Assembly (NCBI GenBank): GCA_025093555.1
Contig: JAIWNF010000050.1
Span: 62,001 to 126,000 of the forward strand
Source: Circinella umbellata
Taxonomy: Eukaryota; Mucoromycota; Mucoromycetes; Mucorales; Lichtheimiaceae
Length of the DNA: 64,000 bases
Direction of reading: 5' to 3'
Shown here piece by piece: positions 48,773-64,000 of this stretch; position 1 is the first letter of the stretch, and each line of letters opens with the position of its first letter. The position numbers and the translations under genes are program-made. Below the pieces are notes generated by a model, which was not told the origin of the DNA, searched no databases, and saw only the letters and a program-made list of their open reading frames with translations.

Positions 48773-49490
48773 TTATTCTTTTCGTATATTATGTAAAGGA
48801 ATATTTTCTAATTCATTATTATTATTATCATTGTTATTTTCCATATTTGTGGGTGACAAAGTGAAAGCCCATTGATTTAATATTGTATTATGAGTAGAAT
48901 GTGTTTCAGGTATTGTTAATGGTGTAGGAGGTATAGATGTTGCAGTAAATGGACTTGATAAAACTTGTTGATGAGGTTGACTAGCATTAAAATCGGATGG
49001 AGTCACAAAGGGGCCCACATTCTCTATGGTTTCCAATGTAATATTACTTTCTTGTCGAGTACTTTCTGATAATAATTGTTGTCTTGCAGATAATCCTGAA
49101 TCATTTCGAACATATTTCTTTCTTGAAAGAATGATGTCCATACTCTTATTAGAACGAGTAGGTGAATAGGTATAACTCGTTGTAGTAGGTGATGTTAAAC
49201 AAGTCGTATTACCAGAAGAAGATGTAAATGTTGTACTACTGCTACCACTTTTTAAGGAAGGTGTTGTATTTTTTTGTGTATTGAACCATCCAAGCCAACT
49301 TTCAAGTTCTTGAAGATTAGCTACTTGAATTAAAACATCAAATACATTGGTACCATGAACACGTAAAATATATGTATTTTGTTTGGATGATTCAATAGTA
49401 GCTCGATTATATCCAAATATGCGTCCCTTTTGTGATTTTTCCTTTATATATTTATATATATCCGTTATTTAGTTTATGTTTATTTATATC

Positions 49491-49524
<34 letters not shown>

Positions 49525-52500
49525 TAACTTACTGAAAAGAATGAAAAATAGCCAACACGTGGAAATAAAAAGACATGTTTCATATCCCAAGCTGATAAAA
49601 AAGGAAAATATCGAAAAACAACTTGAACTGGCATACGTGCCTAAATCAATAAAAAAAAAAGAGAGATGAGTATATGTATAAATAAAGTAAATAGAAATTA
49701 TAGTATACATACTTCATGTGCTTCAAATACTGTAGTTGATACATTCGTATTTTTAATAGTAGAAGCATTACTGAAACTATCTGAAGATGAACTAATAAAA
49801 TCAGTTGACTTTTTCTGTCGTTGTTGTTGTTGTTTTTGTGACATGATCAATTCAGGATCAATGGCATTAGGACTTGCAAGGAATCGATTAATACTCATTA
49901 ATTCACGACTTTTTGTTTCCATATCACCATGCTGAGAAGTTAATGTAGATGTTGCGGTAGTGGTTTGCACTCTTCCTGAAATATCAGGTCTTTTACCATT
50001 TAGATTATTTTTTCCTTTTTGAAAAAAGAAAATATGAAGCTTTGGAAGAAATAATACAAGCATAGAAGATGTAATGGCCCAAACAACAATAGTTAGTGTT
50101 AAATAATGTCTTGTATAATAATCGGTTGTAGGGACTGAAAAGACAACAAAACCAACTAATGCAGAAAACAGTATATTGCTAATTTTTTTTTTCAATTAAT
50201 TTTCATATTGAATTAATTTGTAACCCCCCTCCCCTTTCCTTCTCCTCTCTCCCTCCCCCCTTCCTTTCCCCACAATCTATTCTATCATTGAAATATGTAT
50301 CTACTTACTAGACAGAAATTCCAATTTGTTTATATTCACTATATTTTGAATAACTTTTACCAACAGCTCTTGTTTTGATAGAAAGAAATGTAGCAAATGC
50401 TAATTGTGCCGCAGGAACAATCGTTAAAAGAGTTGTAAATACAGTACTGCCAGGTCCTTGAAACGAACATTTGATGTAATAAGCTGTATTTGACACAGGA
50501 ACTTTAATTGGAACAATTTGACTACTTGCCAACCAACTAATTAAAAGTGTCTTGAAATTTTTGCTATAACAGTTAATAATTCATTCCTTTTATACACATA
50601 TATATATATATATATTGTTAAGCATATGACTATTCACTTACAAGTACAATTAGCATTATACCACCAGAAAATTTAAGTAATTGCCAATCAGTGACAATAG
50701 TTTTTGTAATAAAAATGTTATTAAATATACGATAGATTCGATAGTTTTTTGCGATAAGGTTACTATAATTATATACATAAGTGACGGGGTTTATAAGGAA
50801 AAGTAAGGTACGTATTTTAGTATTTAACCAAAAAACAACACATCCTCTCATACAGTGTACAATACTTTTTTAAATAAATGAAATGAATTTTATAAGAACT
50901 TACGCCAGCACCAACGCCAAACCAATATGAAATGTGACAGGAATCATAATACATTCGAATTTACTTCGGAAACTTGCATAAAAGAATACAGCTGCATAAG
51001 AGAAAATAAAACCAACAAGTTCAAGTACACAAAATAATGGACTAAAAAAAAAAGAGATACGTAATTGTTACTAAAAAATGTATAGATATATATATAAAGT
51101 TTTTTTTCTAAAAAAAATTAAATTAATTACCTTGAAGCTTTAAACACTTGACGTTTTCTAAAAATTAAAACAATGGCCATTGTAAATAAAGCAAAAAGTG
51201 TTCCAAGTCCAGCCACAATTGTCATTATAATGGATAGTGGAGAAGTATATCCAGGATTTAATAATATACGCGTTGGAACACCAGAGGGTGGCTACTAAAT
51301 AAATATTAAAAGGTTATTAAAAAAGAATAGAAAGAAAGATTGCTGATCACACCTCCCCCCCCCCCTCCCACCACCTCCTCCAATCTCCCATCTCACATTT
51401 TACGTTTTTTCTATGAGTTATAATATATATATATATATTATAGCTTTTCTTTGAGAACTTACCACATGGGTACCATCATGATAAACTGGGTTCGATGTTA
51501 ATGTCAAGTTGCCTGCTAATACTTGACCAATTTCTATTTCTTGTCCTTGTTGAATATTATAAATTTTAAAATTACTAATATGATTATATGAGGCATAGAT
51601 ATTTTGTCAATATTATTTTGTTTTACGACTTGGCCGAAAAAAAAAAGAAAGGTTCATCCATTTACTTACGAAGCCATTGAATCTCCATTTTGATCAAATA
51701 ACATAGGACCTGCGGGTCCTATAAAAGATGTATTAAATGTTGGAGGTGTCAAATAATCTCCCATTTGTCCTACTGATAATTTTTGTAAAGCTTCTGCCAT
51801 ATTTGTTGCATTGTATAAAACTTGATTGAATCCATGAGCCATCACCATCATACATGAATATGCTAATCTATTATATATAGATATATAAATAAGGTAAAAA
51901 TACCAAAAGAAGGAGAATGTTTAGCTTTATTATTATTATTATTTATAGAATTAAATGAATATAATCTTTACCCTTCGTTACTCGTTAAATCTGTTTGTCC
52001 ACCATATGGATATCTGTGAATAATAATTTTGTAAGTCTTACAAAAAATACAATGAGGTGAGGGGGGGGCACTTACATATTAGGATCTAAATGAGACCATT
52101 TTTCAATAAATTCATCATAAGGTTTATAACCATGAAGTTCTAATGTTGAATCAAGTAAAAATACACCACCCGAAAAAGTTTCATTAAATGATATAGATTG
52201 AAGATGAGGTGTTGTTCTAGCAATAAATGAAATTGCATCCGTATCATTCTTATTTGTTTTACTATTGTTGTTGTTGATATTATTTGTTGGACTAATACTA
52301 CTTGTTGTTGTCGTGGATGATATTCGATGTTCCATTTGTGTATTGAATTTTTGTACACCATTATAGAGTTCATTGGTTATTTTTCCCATACTAACCCATA
52401 CAGTATTATTATTTATATGTCCCATGTTACCAGCGACTGTAAATGCAGCTAATTGGGATTCACCTTCAGCTGCTACAATTATAATTTGTACACCTGTATT

Positions 52501-53720
52501 CATTAATATATCAATTGAACTATGAATATTACTTTGTGGACCATCTTCATAAAATTTTTGATAAGCTTGAACATGAACTCCTTGTAATTTAGATTTCATA
52601 ATCAAACTTTCAGATACTATTAAATATTTATATTTATATAAAGAGAAAAGTCAATATTAAAAATAAAATTGTTTATATACACGTATTAATATTTCTTAAA
52701 GGTATGATTTTTACATTGTTGACCTATATCATCATCAGCATATAAAATACCAATGGATGGCCATCCTTGACTAACAATAAAAGCTAATGCCGCATCTGAA
52801 TATAATAATTTGGTAGAAACTGTACGAAAAAAATAACTATATTGTGTTTTATCAGACAATGAAGCTATAAATAATAATGATAATAAAAGTGTGGTAAAAT
52901 AAAGGATTAGTTTTTTTTTTTATGTACGGATATATATATATATATATAAAGAATAGAAACGTCATATGCAAAGAGAATATATAAATATAGATTTATTTAC
53001 TTGCTACAGCTGAAAATGAGCATTGAGGAATTTGGAGTGTACTTGTCATAAGAGCTGATAAGGATGTCCATGAAGATGATATATCTCCAATAAGTCCTAT
53101 AACACCTTCTTGAATAAGTGATACAGTAGCAAATACAGCTTGTGTAATACCAGCTTGACCATCCACATCTTTTGGAAATGAATCTCTTTCAATTAATGTA
53201 ATATAAGCATTCGGTATAAGCTGTTGTGAATTAATTTCATTTACTGCCATACGAATAGCACTTGCTCCACTATAAAAAGTCAAAAGAAAACGAATGAATA
53301 ATAACGTAAATTTATTTACAGCTAATACACGTTTTTTTGAAGATAATACTATTGTTGTTTTGTTGTGGTAGAGGGGGGGGGTAGATGGGGAATAAGTTCT
53401 ACTAACCTTAATGTAAGTCTTTGTGTCCATGGATCCGATTTTTGATGAAAAGGTAATAATACACCAATCTTTAATTCTGTCCAAGTTTCATTAATAATAC
53501 GTGGTGTAAAATATGTTGAACCATTTACGTGACGAACATTAAAAGGATAATCAGATAATGCAGTGCTATTATGAATAGGAGTATTATGAATTGTCGTATT
53601 ATAATTATCACTGGTTGTTGTTGTTGTTTTTGTTGTAGGTAGAGTTGAATTGGTAGTGTCGTTAGAAGCGGATGTTTGTAAAGTTGGATCAACAAGTGCA
53701 TGATCAGCCACCGCCGACAT
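48773..53720 (-). CDS. class C (GABA-B-like) G-protein-coupled receptor with PH-like tail
   Basis: 1176-residue receptor from 14 exons (53407-53720, 53001-53269, 52715-52864, 52076-52616, 51972-52013, 51670-51867, 51463-51574, 51131-51291, 50904-51041, 50642-50762, 50309-50550, 49713-50178, 49533-49640, 48773-49441; 3531 nt, all GT-AG). Residues ~85-500 form a Venus-flytrap ligand-binding domain (IGVLLPF, SGASAIRMAVNEIN, IGLIGDISSS, WPSIGILYADDDIG). Residues ~555-815 hold seven membrane segments with GABA-B hallmarks: the intracellular AKNYRIYRIFNN after TM3 and KYSEYKQIGISVYN before TM6. The tail has a Q/S/T-rich part and a PH-like module (about 919-1010). No signal peptide is evident at the chosen Met. 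The exon at 51574 has an alternative in-frame reading. Ligand unknown. Confidence 0.85.
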
Positions 53721-55292
53721 AATAATTATTTTCTCTTTGTTATTATTATATAGGGTGTCAATAAAGAGCTGTAATATTTGATAATTGTAAACAATATTTT
53801 TCTTTCTCTTTTACTGTTTATGTAATAATAATGTGAACGATAGAAATAGAAAAAAAAAACAGAATCGTATAAGAAAAAGAAAAAAAAAATGGGGTATAAT
53901 TAAAAAAATTTATAATATCATTCAATGAAGGAAAAAAAGAGAAAGAGAGAAAAAGAAAGAATAACATGAATAATAATAAATGAACAAATTATCCTAATAA
54001 GATAAAAGGAGAAAGTTTCAACATATAAAAAAGAAGAAAATATTATTACGAAACCCGAGAGGGGGTAATAGTAAGATCATAGAGCTAAAAAAAAAAAGAG
54101 GAGGTATTCATAGTATAAAAGGGGGATAGGCAGAGAAGTTGATTTCTGGATTTTAAGAAATATATATATTTTACAGACTAAACCTGGAAGAGGAAGTAGT
54201 AAATGATGTTATTGAACATACTTTTTTTTTCTTTTTTTGAAAAAAAAATTGCATGTTTCTGTTCATAACACTCTCTCTCCCCCCGCCCCTTTCCCCCTCC
54301 CTTTGCTTCTCCATTCTATTGTCAGTTACTGCAGAATATATAGAATAACAAAAGAAATTCTTTAAATTGGATGATCAACTTTTTTTTAAGATAGGACGTA
54401 CTTTCTCTCTCTCTCTCTCTCTCTCTCAAATAAGAACATCTAGTAAAAGAACAAGGGTGAATAGATGATCATTTTGTTTAATTTAGTTATAAAGTTCTAC
54501 AAGAGTAGTCTTTTTTTTTTTTTTGCTGACATCAAAAAATAATATTAGCTTGGTTCTATATAACAATGAAATTACAGTACGTAGATCATGCTTTTTTATT
54601 CTCTAATGTATCTATTTACGTATTACGTATTATTATAGGAGAAGTAGAACGAGATCAAAGGTGAAAAAAAAATTATATATGTATATATATGTATAAAAGG
54701 GGGCGAAGGGGCTGATAGTTATTAACTGCCTTTTATGATCTTATTTACGTATTAGTACTAGTATTACTATTATTCAACAAGATATATAATCTTATTATTT
54801 ATTAGTAAGACAACCCTTTGTACCACCATCATTTTCATTTTTAACATTTATATAAGGAAGAATACATACTCCATTTTCTAATAAATATCAAACTTGTAAT
54901 TCTCTTTATTTTACAAAGATACTAAAAGTTTCTTTTTTATACGTATATATTGATTACATATTTATAGTTTATTTTTTATTTTTACCTCCGTATAATATAA
55001 TACTAATCTGATTAAAAATAATAAACATTCATGTTGTATAGTGATATAGAAGAAAAAAAATCAGTCAATGAAATTAGGTATCCTTTATTTATTCTTATTA
55101 TTTCTTTGAGGAGTTAAGAGGGACCAAAAAAAATAAAAACACGTTGTGTAATATATTTAATATGATATTTACAAGTTGCACAAGAACAAATGTAATAATA
55201 ATAAAGAAAAAATGAACGGACAATACATTATTACAGGGATGGGTTACAATCAATTTGTTTTTTTGTGTTTGATATTAAAGTTGTTGTTATTA
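53721..55292. other. intergenic, GPCR promoter side
   Basis: 1.57 kb without a supported gene: A-rich purine tracts at 53850-54130 (minus-strand pyrimidine-rich, as expected upstream of the GPCR), C- and CT-tracts at 54270-54425, TTA runs. Confidence 0.45.
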
Positions 55293-56035
55293 TTACTTTA
55301 ATTTTATATGTTGTTGTTGTTGTAATGATATCTTACTGTTATTTTCTGTTTCTAATTGTATAAATGGTATCAAATCAAATTTAGAAGAGGGTAAGGTATT
55401 TGAATAATAATTACTGTTCGGACTATTGGAAACAGTTGAACAAGATGTGGTTAATGCGGGTAGTGAATCATGAATAGATGAAAAGCGAGAAGAAGAAGAT
55501 GATAATGCTATTGATGTTGAAGATAATGATGATGATGATAACGGTTTTAGAAAGGATAATAATGATGATGATGAAGGAGGAGTTTTTACTGTTGTAGTCC
55601 TACTACTAGTACTATTGACGCTATAATGATGTCGTTTTGCTGGAGGTATTAAAGACTCTTTTGACGTTGACGATAAAGAGGAATCATTATTTTTTGATGC
55701 TTGAAGTTTATAACTTTTATGATTATTTTTCTGAGAATATGATGATGCTGATACTGATGATGAAGAAGAAGAAGAAGAAGAAGAACGTGGAAAATCGATA
55801 AAGTCATCCCATTCGTAACCTAACAGTGGGTTTTTAGCCAGTGCATCGCATTTTAAACATTCTCTACTACAATATAATGATTCCTATTAATAATTTTTGT
55901 AATTAGTTTAATATGTTTTTTTTTTGGCTTTATAGGTACGTAGAAAATAAATAAATAGAAAAAAAAAGGAACCATTATTACAGAATAGTGATTAATAGCT
56001 TTATCACAATAGGTACACCAGTTAAGATCACTCAT
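55293..56035 (-). CDS. Ecl1-like life-span regulator family protein
   Basis: 214-residue protein from exons 55982-56035 and 55293-55883 (645 nt, GT-AG). The first 35 residues hold a small zinc-ribbon-like motif: WCTYCDKAI (CxxC) and, after the intron, SLYCSRECLKCD (CxxxCxxC). This matches the start of fungal Ecl1/Ecl2/Ecl3 family proteins, short regulators that extend chronological life span in fission yeast and respond to sulphur or nutrient limitation. The remainder is Ser-rich low complexity (long Ser run after DFIDFP), and a DF/DW acidic-aromatic patch (EWDDFIDFP) could be an activation motif. Function here is inference from the Cys motif only. Confidence 0.7.
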
Positions 56036-57471
56036 AGTATATATAGTAGTAAAATAGTACGTAATAGCTTAAAAGCCATAAAATTAAAATTATTAAAAAA
56101 AAAAGAAAAAAGGTATCTAATTTTTTTTATCAAGAACAATAACAATATATATATTTATATATTTAATATGATGATGTATCTGTGCTTTATCAAAAATGTA
56201 TGAGCGATAGGAAAGCGCCAAAAAAAAAATTCGCTTATCTTTAATGCGGTGTTTCCCGAAACGGATGTCATTGCGTTATCTATGCCCTACCTAATACCTA
56301 TTTTGGGATCTACATTTGCCCATCACTTTTTATCGACCAAAGGCTATCATTTATTCTTTTTTTAGTATAACTTTATTAAATAATGACACTAGGATATCAA
56401 AGATAATAATAATAAAATAATAAGATCTATATGAAATAAAAGTAAAGAATTATTTCTGGTTATTTATTCATTGCTTAATCTTCAAGATAGTCAATAGGGA
56501 TGCAGATATCTACACATAAGCAAATTTACGGAACGTAAATATGGGGAACAACCAATAATCATACATCTGTTTTTAAATGTTTTTTAACAGTGGGTCCCGA
56601 TAATTAAAATAGATAATAAGCAGGCAAAAAATCAAGTTGTCATTTTTTTCACATAACTTGTATCCTTTTTTTTTTTTTTGGTTCTTCAATATATAAGGTT
56701 CTGTCATATTATTAAACTCAAACGATGCAAATTCGCTTGAACGATAACGTCGGATTTGTATTGTGAACCCCGAAAACGACTTTCAATGTGCATGAATGAG
56801 AACGATTTCAGGAATTTGTCTTTTAAAAGAAATCTTTCATATTACTTGTTGCAGCTATAACACGTTCTATATAATAACGTAAGCTGAGTTGAATGTCGTT
56901 TCTTTAACTATACTCGAGAATAGCATGAAACGCGTTTCAACCTATTGACCACTTACAATATATATACATATCAAAATAATAATAACAAACAAAAACATAT
57001 CAATAATACGTAATAAAATCAAGTTTTTTTTTCCATATACGTACGTACAGATATTAAAACTACTGTACCAGCCTGGTTACGTAGTAAGTATGATCAATTC
57101 AAATAAACAATCTAAAAAAAAAAAGGCGGGTTAATATAATGGGACAGGATAATGTTGACAAAGAGTCCTATCATACCATCAAACTACAGAAATAAATAAA
57201 AAAAAAGAATGGTGACTTGCTTGCAATCATGCTCGATATTAAATAATTCAATGTTTTCACTAAGCAACACAATGTTGCTAGGATCCTACAATTAATACGA
57301 AAAAAGTAAGTGATGAGAATTCTAAATTTAATTTTAAAGCACACTTTCCCATTTAACTCCAATTTTTTTGAGCTTATTTCACTTTCAAACTTTGATGAGC
57401 AATTAAGAAATTTTTGTTGTGGTTATTAATTTTTTTTTTTTTGCTAATAATGAATAGTTACGAATATACAA

Positions 57472-57505
<34 letters not shown>

Positions 57506-57511
57506 TTTGAT
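56036..57511. other. intergenic, no gene seen
   Basis: Ecl1-like promoter side and 3' flank of the RBBP4 gene. There is a (TTA)n tract at about 57475-57504. The frame at 57171-57362 has no motif. Confidence 0.45.
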
Positions 57512-60174
<2,663 letters not shown>

Positions 60175-60454
60175 ATGGGAATTCTTGACGGCCATAATCC
60201 TCTTTCACAATTACGTTGTCAAGACGATTCACTTCCTACTGAAACTTCTATTGCACAGGTTTTTTTTCCTCATCCTTTTTTAAAAAAAAACCTTCATTCT
60301 TATTTCGTTTCTATAACCTTATTTTTCTTCCCCTTCGATAAAAACTTAAAATTATGTATATGTATAGAAACGAACAGAAGAATCCGTTTTGGAAAAATAT
60401 ATTCCTTATGCACCTAATAATGTGAATCGACAATCACTTGAAAGGTAATTAACG

Positions 60455-60490
<36 letters not shown>

Positions 60491-62583
60491 GAAAGCTCGA
60501 AGGTGCGGGGAAACAGAGTAAAAGATGGATAACGCGTGAATTCAACCCCACTCCCCCTCTTTATATACTCTTATTTAGTATACGACTTGAACGTGAAAAT
60601 CATATCTCGTATCTTAAAAAAGGATTAGAAAATTTAAGTCGTTGGATGACAGCTTTAGATGCAAGTAAACCGTGGTTGACTTATTGGATATTACATTCTT
60701 TGGAATTACTTGAAGAAGAAATTTCATCAGAACATATTGAAAGGTAAAACTTGTATTTTATGGGAAATGAGGGATTTTTTAAAATTCATACTGAAAATAA
60801 TAAAAATATATATCAAAAAAGAGGTATATCAACACTTGAAAAATGGCAACATCCTACCAAAGGTGGATTTTCGGGCGGACCTGATCAAATACCTCATCTG
60901 GCTACTACTTATGCGGCTATCAATTCATTAGCTATTATTGGAACAAAAGAAGCTTATGATGTTATTAATAGGTAAATAAAAACTCACAAAAAAAAAAGGG
61001 AAAGAGATAATAAAGAATGAAATATTCAATGTTTTTTTTAGGGAAACTTTATATAAATTTCTTATGAGTATGAAACAACCTGATGGATCATTTACAATGC
61101 ATACAGGTGGTGAAATTGATATTCGGTAAAAAAATTAATGTGATGCTTTGTGTGTAAGGGATAGTGAATGATATTCGTATTTACAATCACGTATTATTAT
61201 TATTTTAGTGGATCTTATTGTGCACTTTCAGTAGCAACATTAACAAATTTATTAACACCTGAATTAACAAAAAATTGTTCTGATTTTATTCAAAGGTAAG
61301 ATTATTTAAAATAGCAAAAAAGAGAGTAGTCAATAGGGTAATAATAATTATAAAAATTAGAGCACAAACATATGAAGGTGGCATTGGACCTTATCCTGGA
61401 AAAGAAGCTCACAATGGTTATACATTTTGTGGTATTGCAGCCATGGAAATTCTTGGTGATATGAAAAAATTAAATTTGAATAAATTAATAGTAAGTTGTT
61501 AAGTTTAATTGATTATCATCATTATTATTTAACATGAAAACAAATAAAAAAAAAACAGAAATGGTGCAGTGAACGACAAATGGGATTAGAAGGTGGATTT
61601 CAAGGAAGAACAAATAAATTAGTGGATGGATGTTATTCTTTTTGGGGTGCTGGCAGTTTTCCATTATTATATGCTGAAATGTTACGTCAAAAAAAAGCTC
61701 AAGGTAAAATTAAAAAAAAGGGGGGGAGGGATGGGGAAAAAGCTTGTTTTCAATAGTTAAAATAAAACACGTCTCTTCTACCAAAATATACTTATATAGG
61801 TTTTGATTACATGTTTGATCGAGGTAACAAAAAAAAAAGAAAAGATTGAGTATGAATATATGTATAATAATATATAAAACTAAACATAATACATATTAAT
61901 GTTATATTAGAGGCATTACAAGAATATATTCTTCTTTGTTGTCAATCACGATACGGTGGTCTTATTGACAAACCCGGAAAGTAAGTTTTTAAAGTTAAGA
62001 AAAAAAATGTTTGTGCGCGTTATGGACACATTTTTGTTCTAGACTTTCCTCTTTCTCTTCCCCCCTCCCCCCTCCCCCCTTCCCCCCATGACCCTTAAAT
62101 CTTTGCACTTACAAACTCACATGAATGTTTTTATTATGCAAATCTTTTTTTTTTGCACGGGTTATTGTTGTTATTGTTTCTCAATTTTTAGAGGAGCAGA
62201 TTATTATCATACATGTTATTGTTTATCCGGTTTATCCACAGCACAACATATTATTACACCTAATTTTGAAAAGGTGAAATTAATTCAAGATCGTGGTACA
62301 GATGCTTTGACTGGAGGTATTGGCTCACTCACGTGGTCATGTGCTAATGAATTTACAGCTGTTGGTGAAGTGGATAATATTTTGGTAAATATATATATAT
62401 ATATGTTTTGTGAAGTTATTATGAAATGGAAAACTGATTTAGAATCAATAGGCATCTACACATCCCATTCACAACATTGGAATGGATAAAACACGGTCTA
62501 TTATCCATTATTTTTATCAAAAAGAAATTGATCCAATTAAAGATTTACTTCCTAAAGATGAAGAACCTAGTTTTGACGAATAA
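60175..62583 (+). CDS. RAM1: protein farnesyltransferase subunit beta
   Basis: 446-residue beta subunit of protein farnesyltransferase, which attaches farnesyl to CaaX cysteines (Ras, Rho, lamin-like and mating-factor-type substrates) together with the alpha subunit. Twelve exons: 60175-60258, 60368-60444, 60579-60743, 60822-60971, 61042-61125, 61209-61295, 61361-61490, 61559-61703, 61800-61823, 61911-61980, 62192-62384, 62452-62583 (1341 nt). Prenyltransferase repeats are visible: GGFSGGPDQIPHLATTYAA, GSFTMHTGGEIDIRGSYCAL, YEGGIGPYPGKEAHNGYTFC, GGFQGRTNKLVDGCYSFWG. The zinc ligands are Asp and Cys in DGCYSFW and His in YYHTCYCLSGL. The last intron, ending before ASTHPIHNI, was chosen because it restores the family's NIL..THP..NI block. 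It includes a 24 nt exon. Confidence 0.94.
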
Positions 62584-64000
62584 AAATCCCCCCCCTTCCA
62601 TATTCTTTTTCCTTGATACAAGTTGAAAGAAAGTATTCTGTCAAATCAAAAACGGGGATGCTCATCTGATGATTTTTGTAAATACTAATACCCCATTCAC
62701 GAGATTAAGAACGTTTTTTTTTTACTTGTCCATTATTGTGGTGATTGTGTAATTATTAAAAAAAAGAGTGTTTGAGGTCATCTACATATACTTGAATTTA
62801 GGAATGTTTATATGTTACGTAAACAAAATGTCTGTGCGTGTTTATTCTTTTTAAAATCATACTTGACTCCCTCCCACATCATTAAAGCTTATCCTTTGTT
62901 ATATACAATGTTTTATAATATATTTAAAGCTATACGTACACTTAATCAAATAAATTGATACTGGAAAAATAAGTGGTAAATTATACTATATCATAACCCA
63001 GCTATTGTTTCTTGCATGTATTTAACAAAAATAATCCGTGATATAATTTGTCATCATTATAGAATCATTATTGGAACTCCAAAAAAAAATCAACGTGATA
63101 ATCCTATTTTAATTGAGATGAATTCATGCAAAATAAAAAAAAAAGCAACAGCCTAATATAAATGGATCATTCAGGTTCCCTCGTAAAAAAAACAGCGAAT
63201 AAATCAAAAAAAGACATTCCGCAATGCAATTAGGCTGTGCACAAACAATGAAGGTAACAAAAAAGATACTTTGTGTTCTCGTAGTACAAAATGGACTGAA
63301 AAAAAAAGAAAAGAGTCAATGATGAATGTAAACAAAAAAAAAAAGAGAAGATCAAGGATAACAATGAAATATTAGGAAGGGAGAGCAAAAAAAAGAAACC
63401 ATTTCTTTGAAAAATAAACTCGAGTGTGTTTTTAAAAGGGTTCCCTTCATCAAAAGGAATAAAAAGTATAAAGTGTCAATTTTACGATACATGGCCTAAA
63501 TTCTTTGACTTGCAGATAAAAAAAAAAGAACTTCATTATCGTTGTCATGCGACATTATTACAATATGCTATTTATTTATTTATTAACTGATAATCGTTTT
63601 CATAAACACACAATCAACGTCCCCCCCGACTGTTAGTTAAAAGACCTATTTTACATGATACAAGAAAGGGCGGGTCCTTCCCTATTTGGTGTCGTCTGAC
63701 TCTTTGACCATGTTACCTTTTGAATACCTTTTTTTTTTCTGAATTGAATACCTTATTTAAAAAAAAAGATCGTCGTAGATAGAACGTTCCCATTCATAAT
63801 AATATATAGTAGTTTACATAAATAAAAATTAGATAGAATATATGTGTATATCTTTTTAGTAACGATTATAGAAAAAGGAAATCATTCTTCTTATTTTTGT
63901 TATGATATATAAACAGATATGTATTGTAATACGTACGTTAATGAATTTCTTTCCCCCTACTCCCTCCCAACAACTTAAATACCTATTGAATAATATTTTA
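62584..64000. other. intergenic to window end
   Basis: RAM1 3' flank. AATAAA near 62948 and T/A runs were noted. No supported gene, repeat family or RNA gene in this 1.4 kb. Confidence 0.45.

Overview
The window is nuclear DNA of an AT-rich, intron-rich fungus. The best fit is an early-diverging filamentous fungus of the Mucoromycota, probably a Mucorales-type genome. Reasons: most introns are 50-140 bp with GTAAGT-like donors; there is a GABA-B-like class C GPCR; the forkhead, bHLH and Zn2Cys6 regulators carry long Q/N/T/S tracts; and Crypton and Helitron elements sit beside conserved housekeeping genes. I cannot name a genus from sequence alone. Fifteen plausibly functional host genes were modelled. 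Every complete multi-exon host model closes in frame when its exons are summed.

Layout. 1-0.8 kb: 5' part of a DHX33-like DEAH-box helicase (minus). 2.0-6.8 kb: a decayed Crypton (tyrosine-recombinase transposon), split by a MITE that is itself split by a second copy of the same MITE, by two inverted copies of a ~290 bp LTR-like sequence, and by a 620 bp solo LTR. 9.6-21.3 kb: compact gene block with an amino-acid/GABA-type permease (+), AP-2 mu (+), 3-ketodihydrosphingosine reductase (+), an Hda2/3-like protein (-) and an FHA-forkhead factor (-). 21.7-27.2 kb: an apparently complete Helitron whose Rep-helicase gene has a single in-frame stop. 27.6-32.7 kb: FSH-type serine hydrolase (+), Zn2Cys6 factor (+), mitochondrial ribosomal protein uL16m (-). 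33-44 kb: a second island of decayed genes and repeats, including a TIR element with GGCGCGCC ends, a third MITE copy, a Helitron-end relic and broken genes. 47-62.6 kb: second gene block with a bHLH factor (+), a class C GPCR with a PH-like tail (-), an Ecl1-like protein (-), an RBBP4/MSI1 WD40 protein (-) and farnesyltransferase beta RAM1 (+).

Functional themes. Several genes belong to signalling and chromatin control: the GPCR, farnesyltransferase, RBBP4, Hda2/3-like, forkhead, bHLH, Zn2Cys6 and Ecl1-like proteins. Others serve membrane traffic and lipid synthesis (AP-2 mu, KDSR). As eukaryotic genes they do not form operons. The closest linkage is the divergent RBBP4/RAM1 pair, which shares a 424 bp intergenic promoter region. 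The most informative part of the window is the layered transposon nest at 2.0-6.8 kb, because insertion order and several exact junctions can be read from it. No tRNA, rRNA or CRISPR array was seen.
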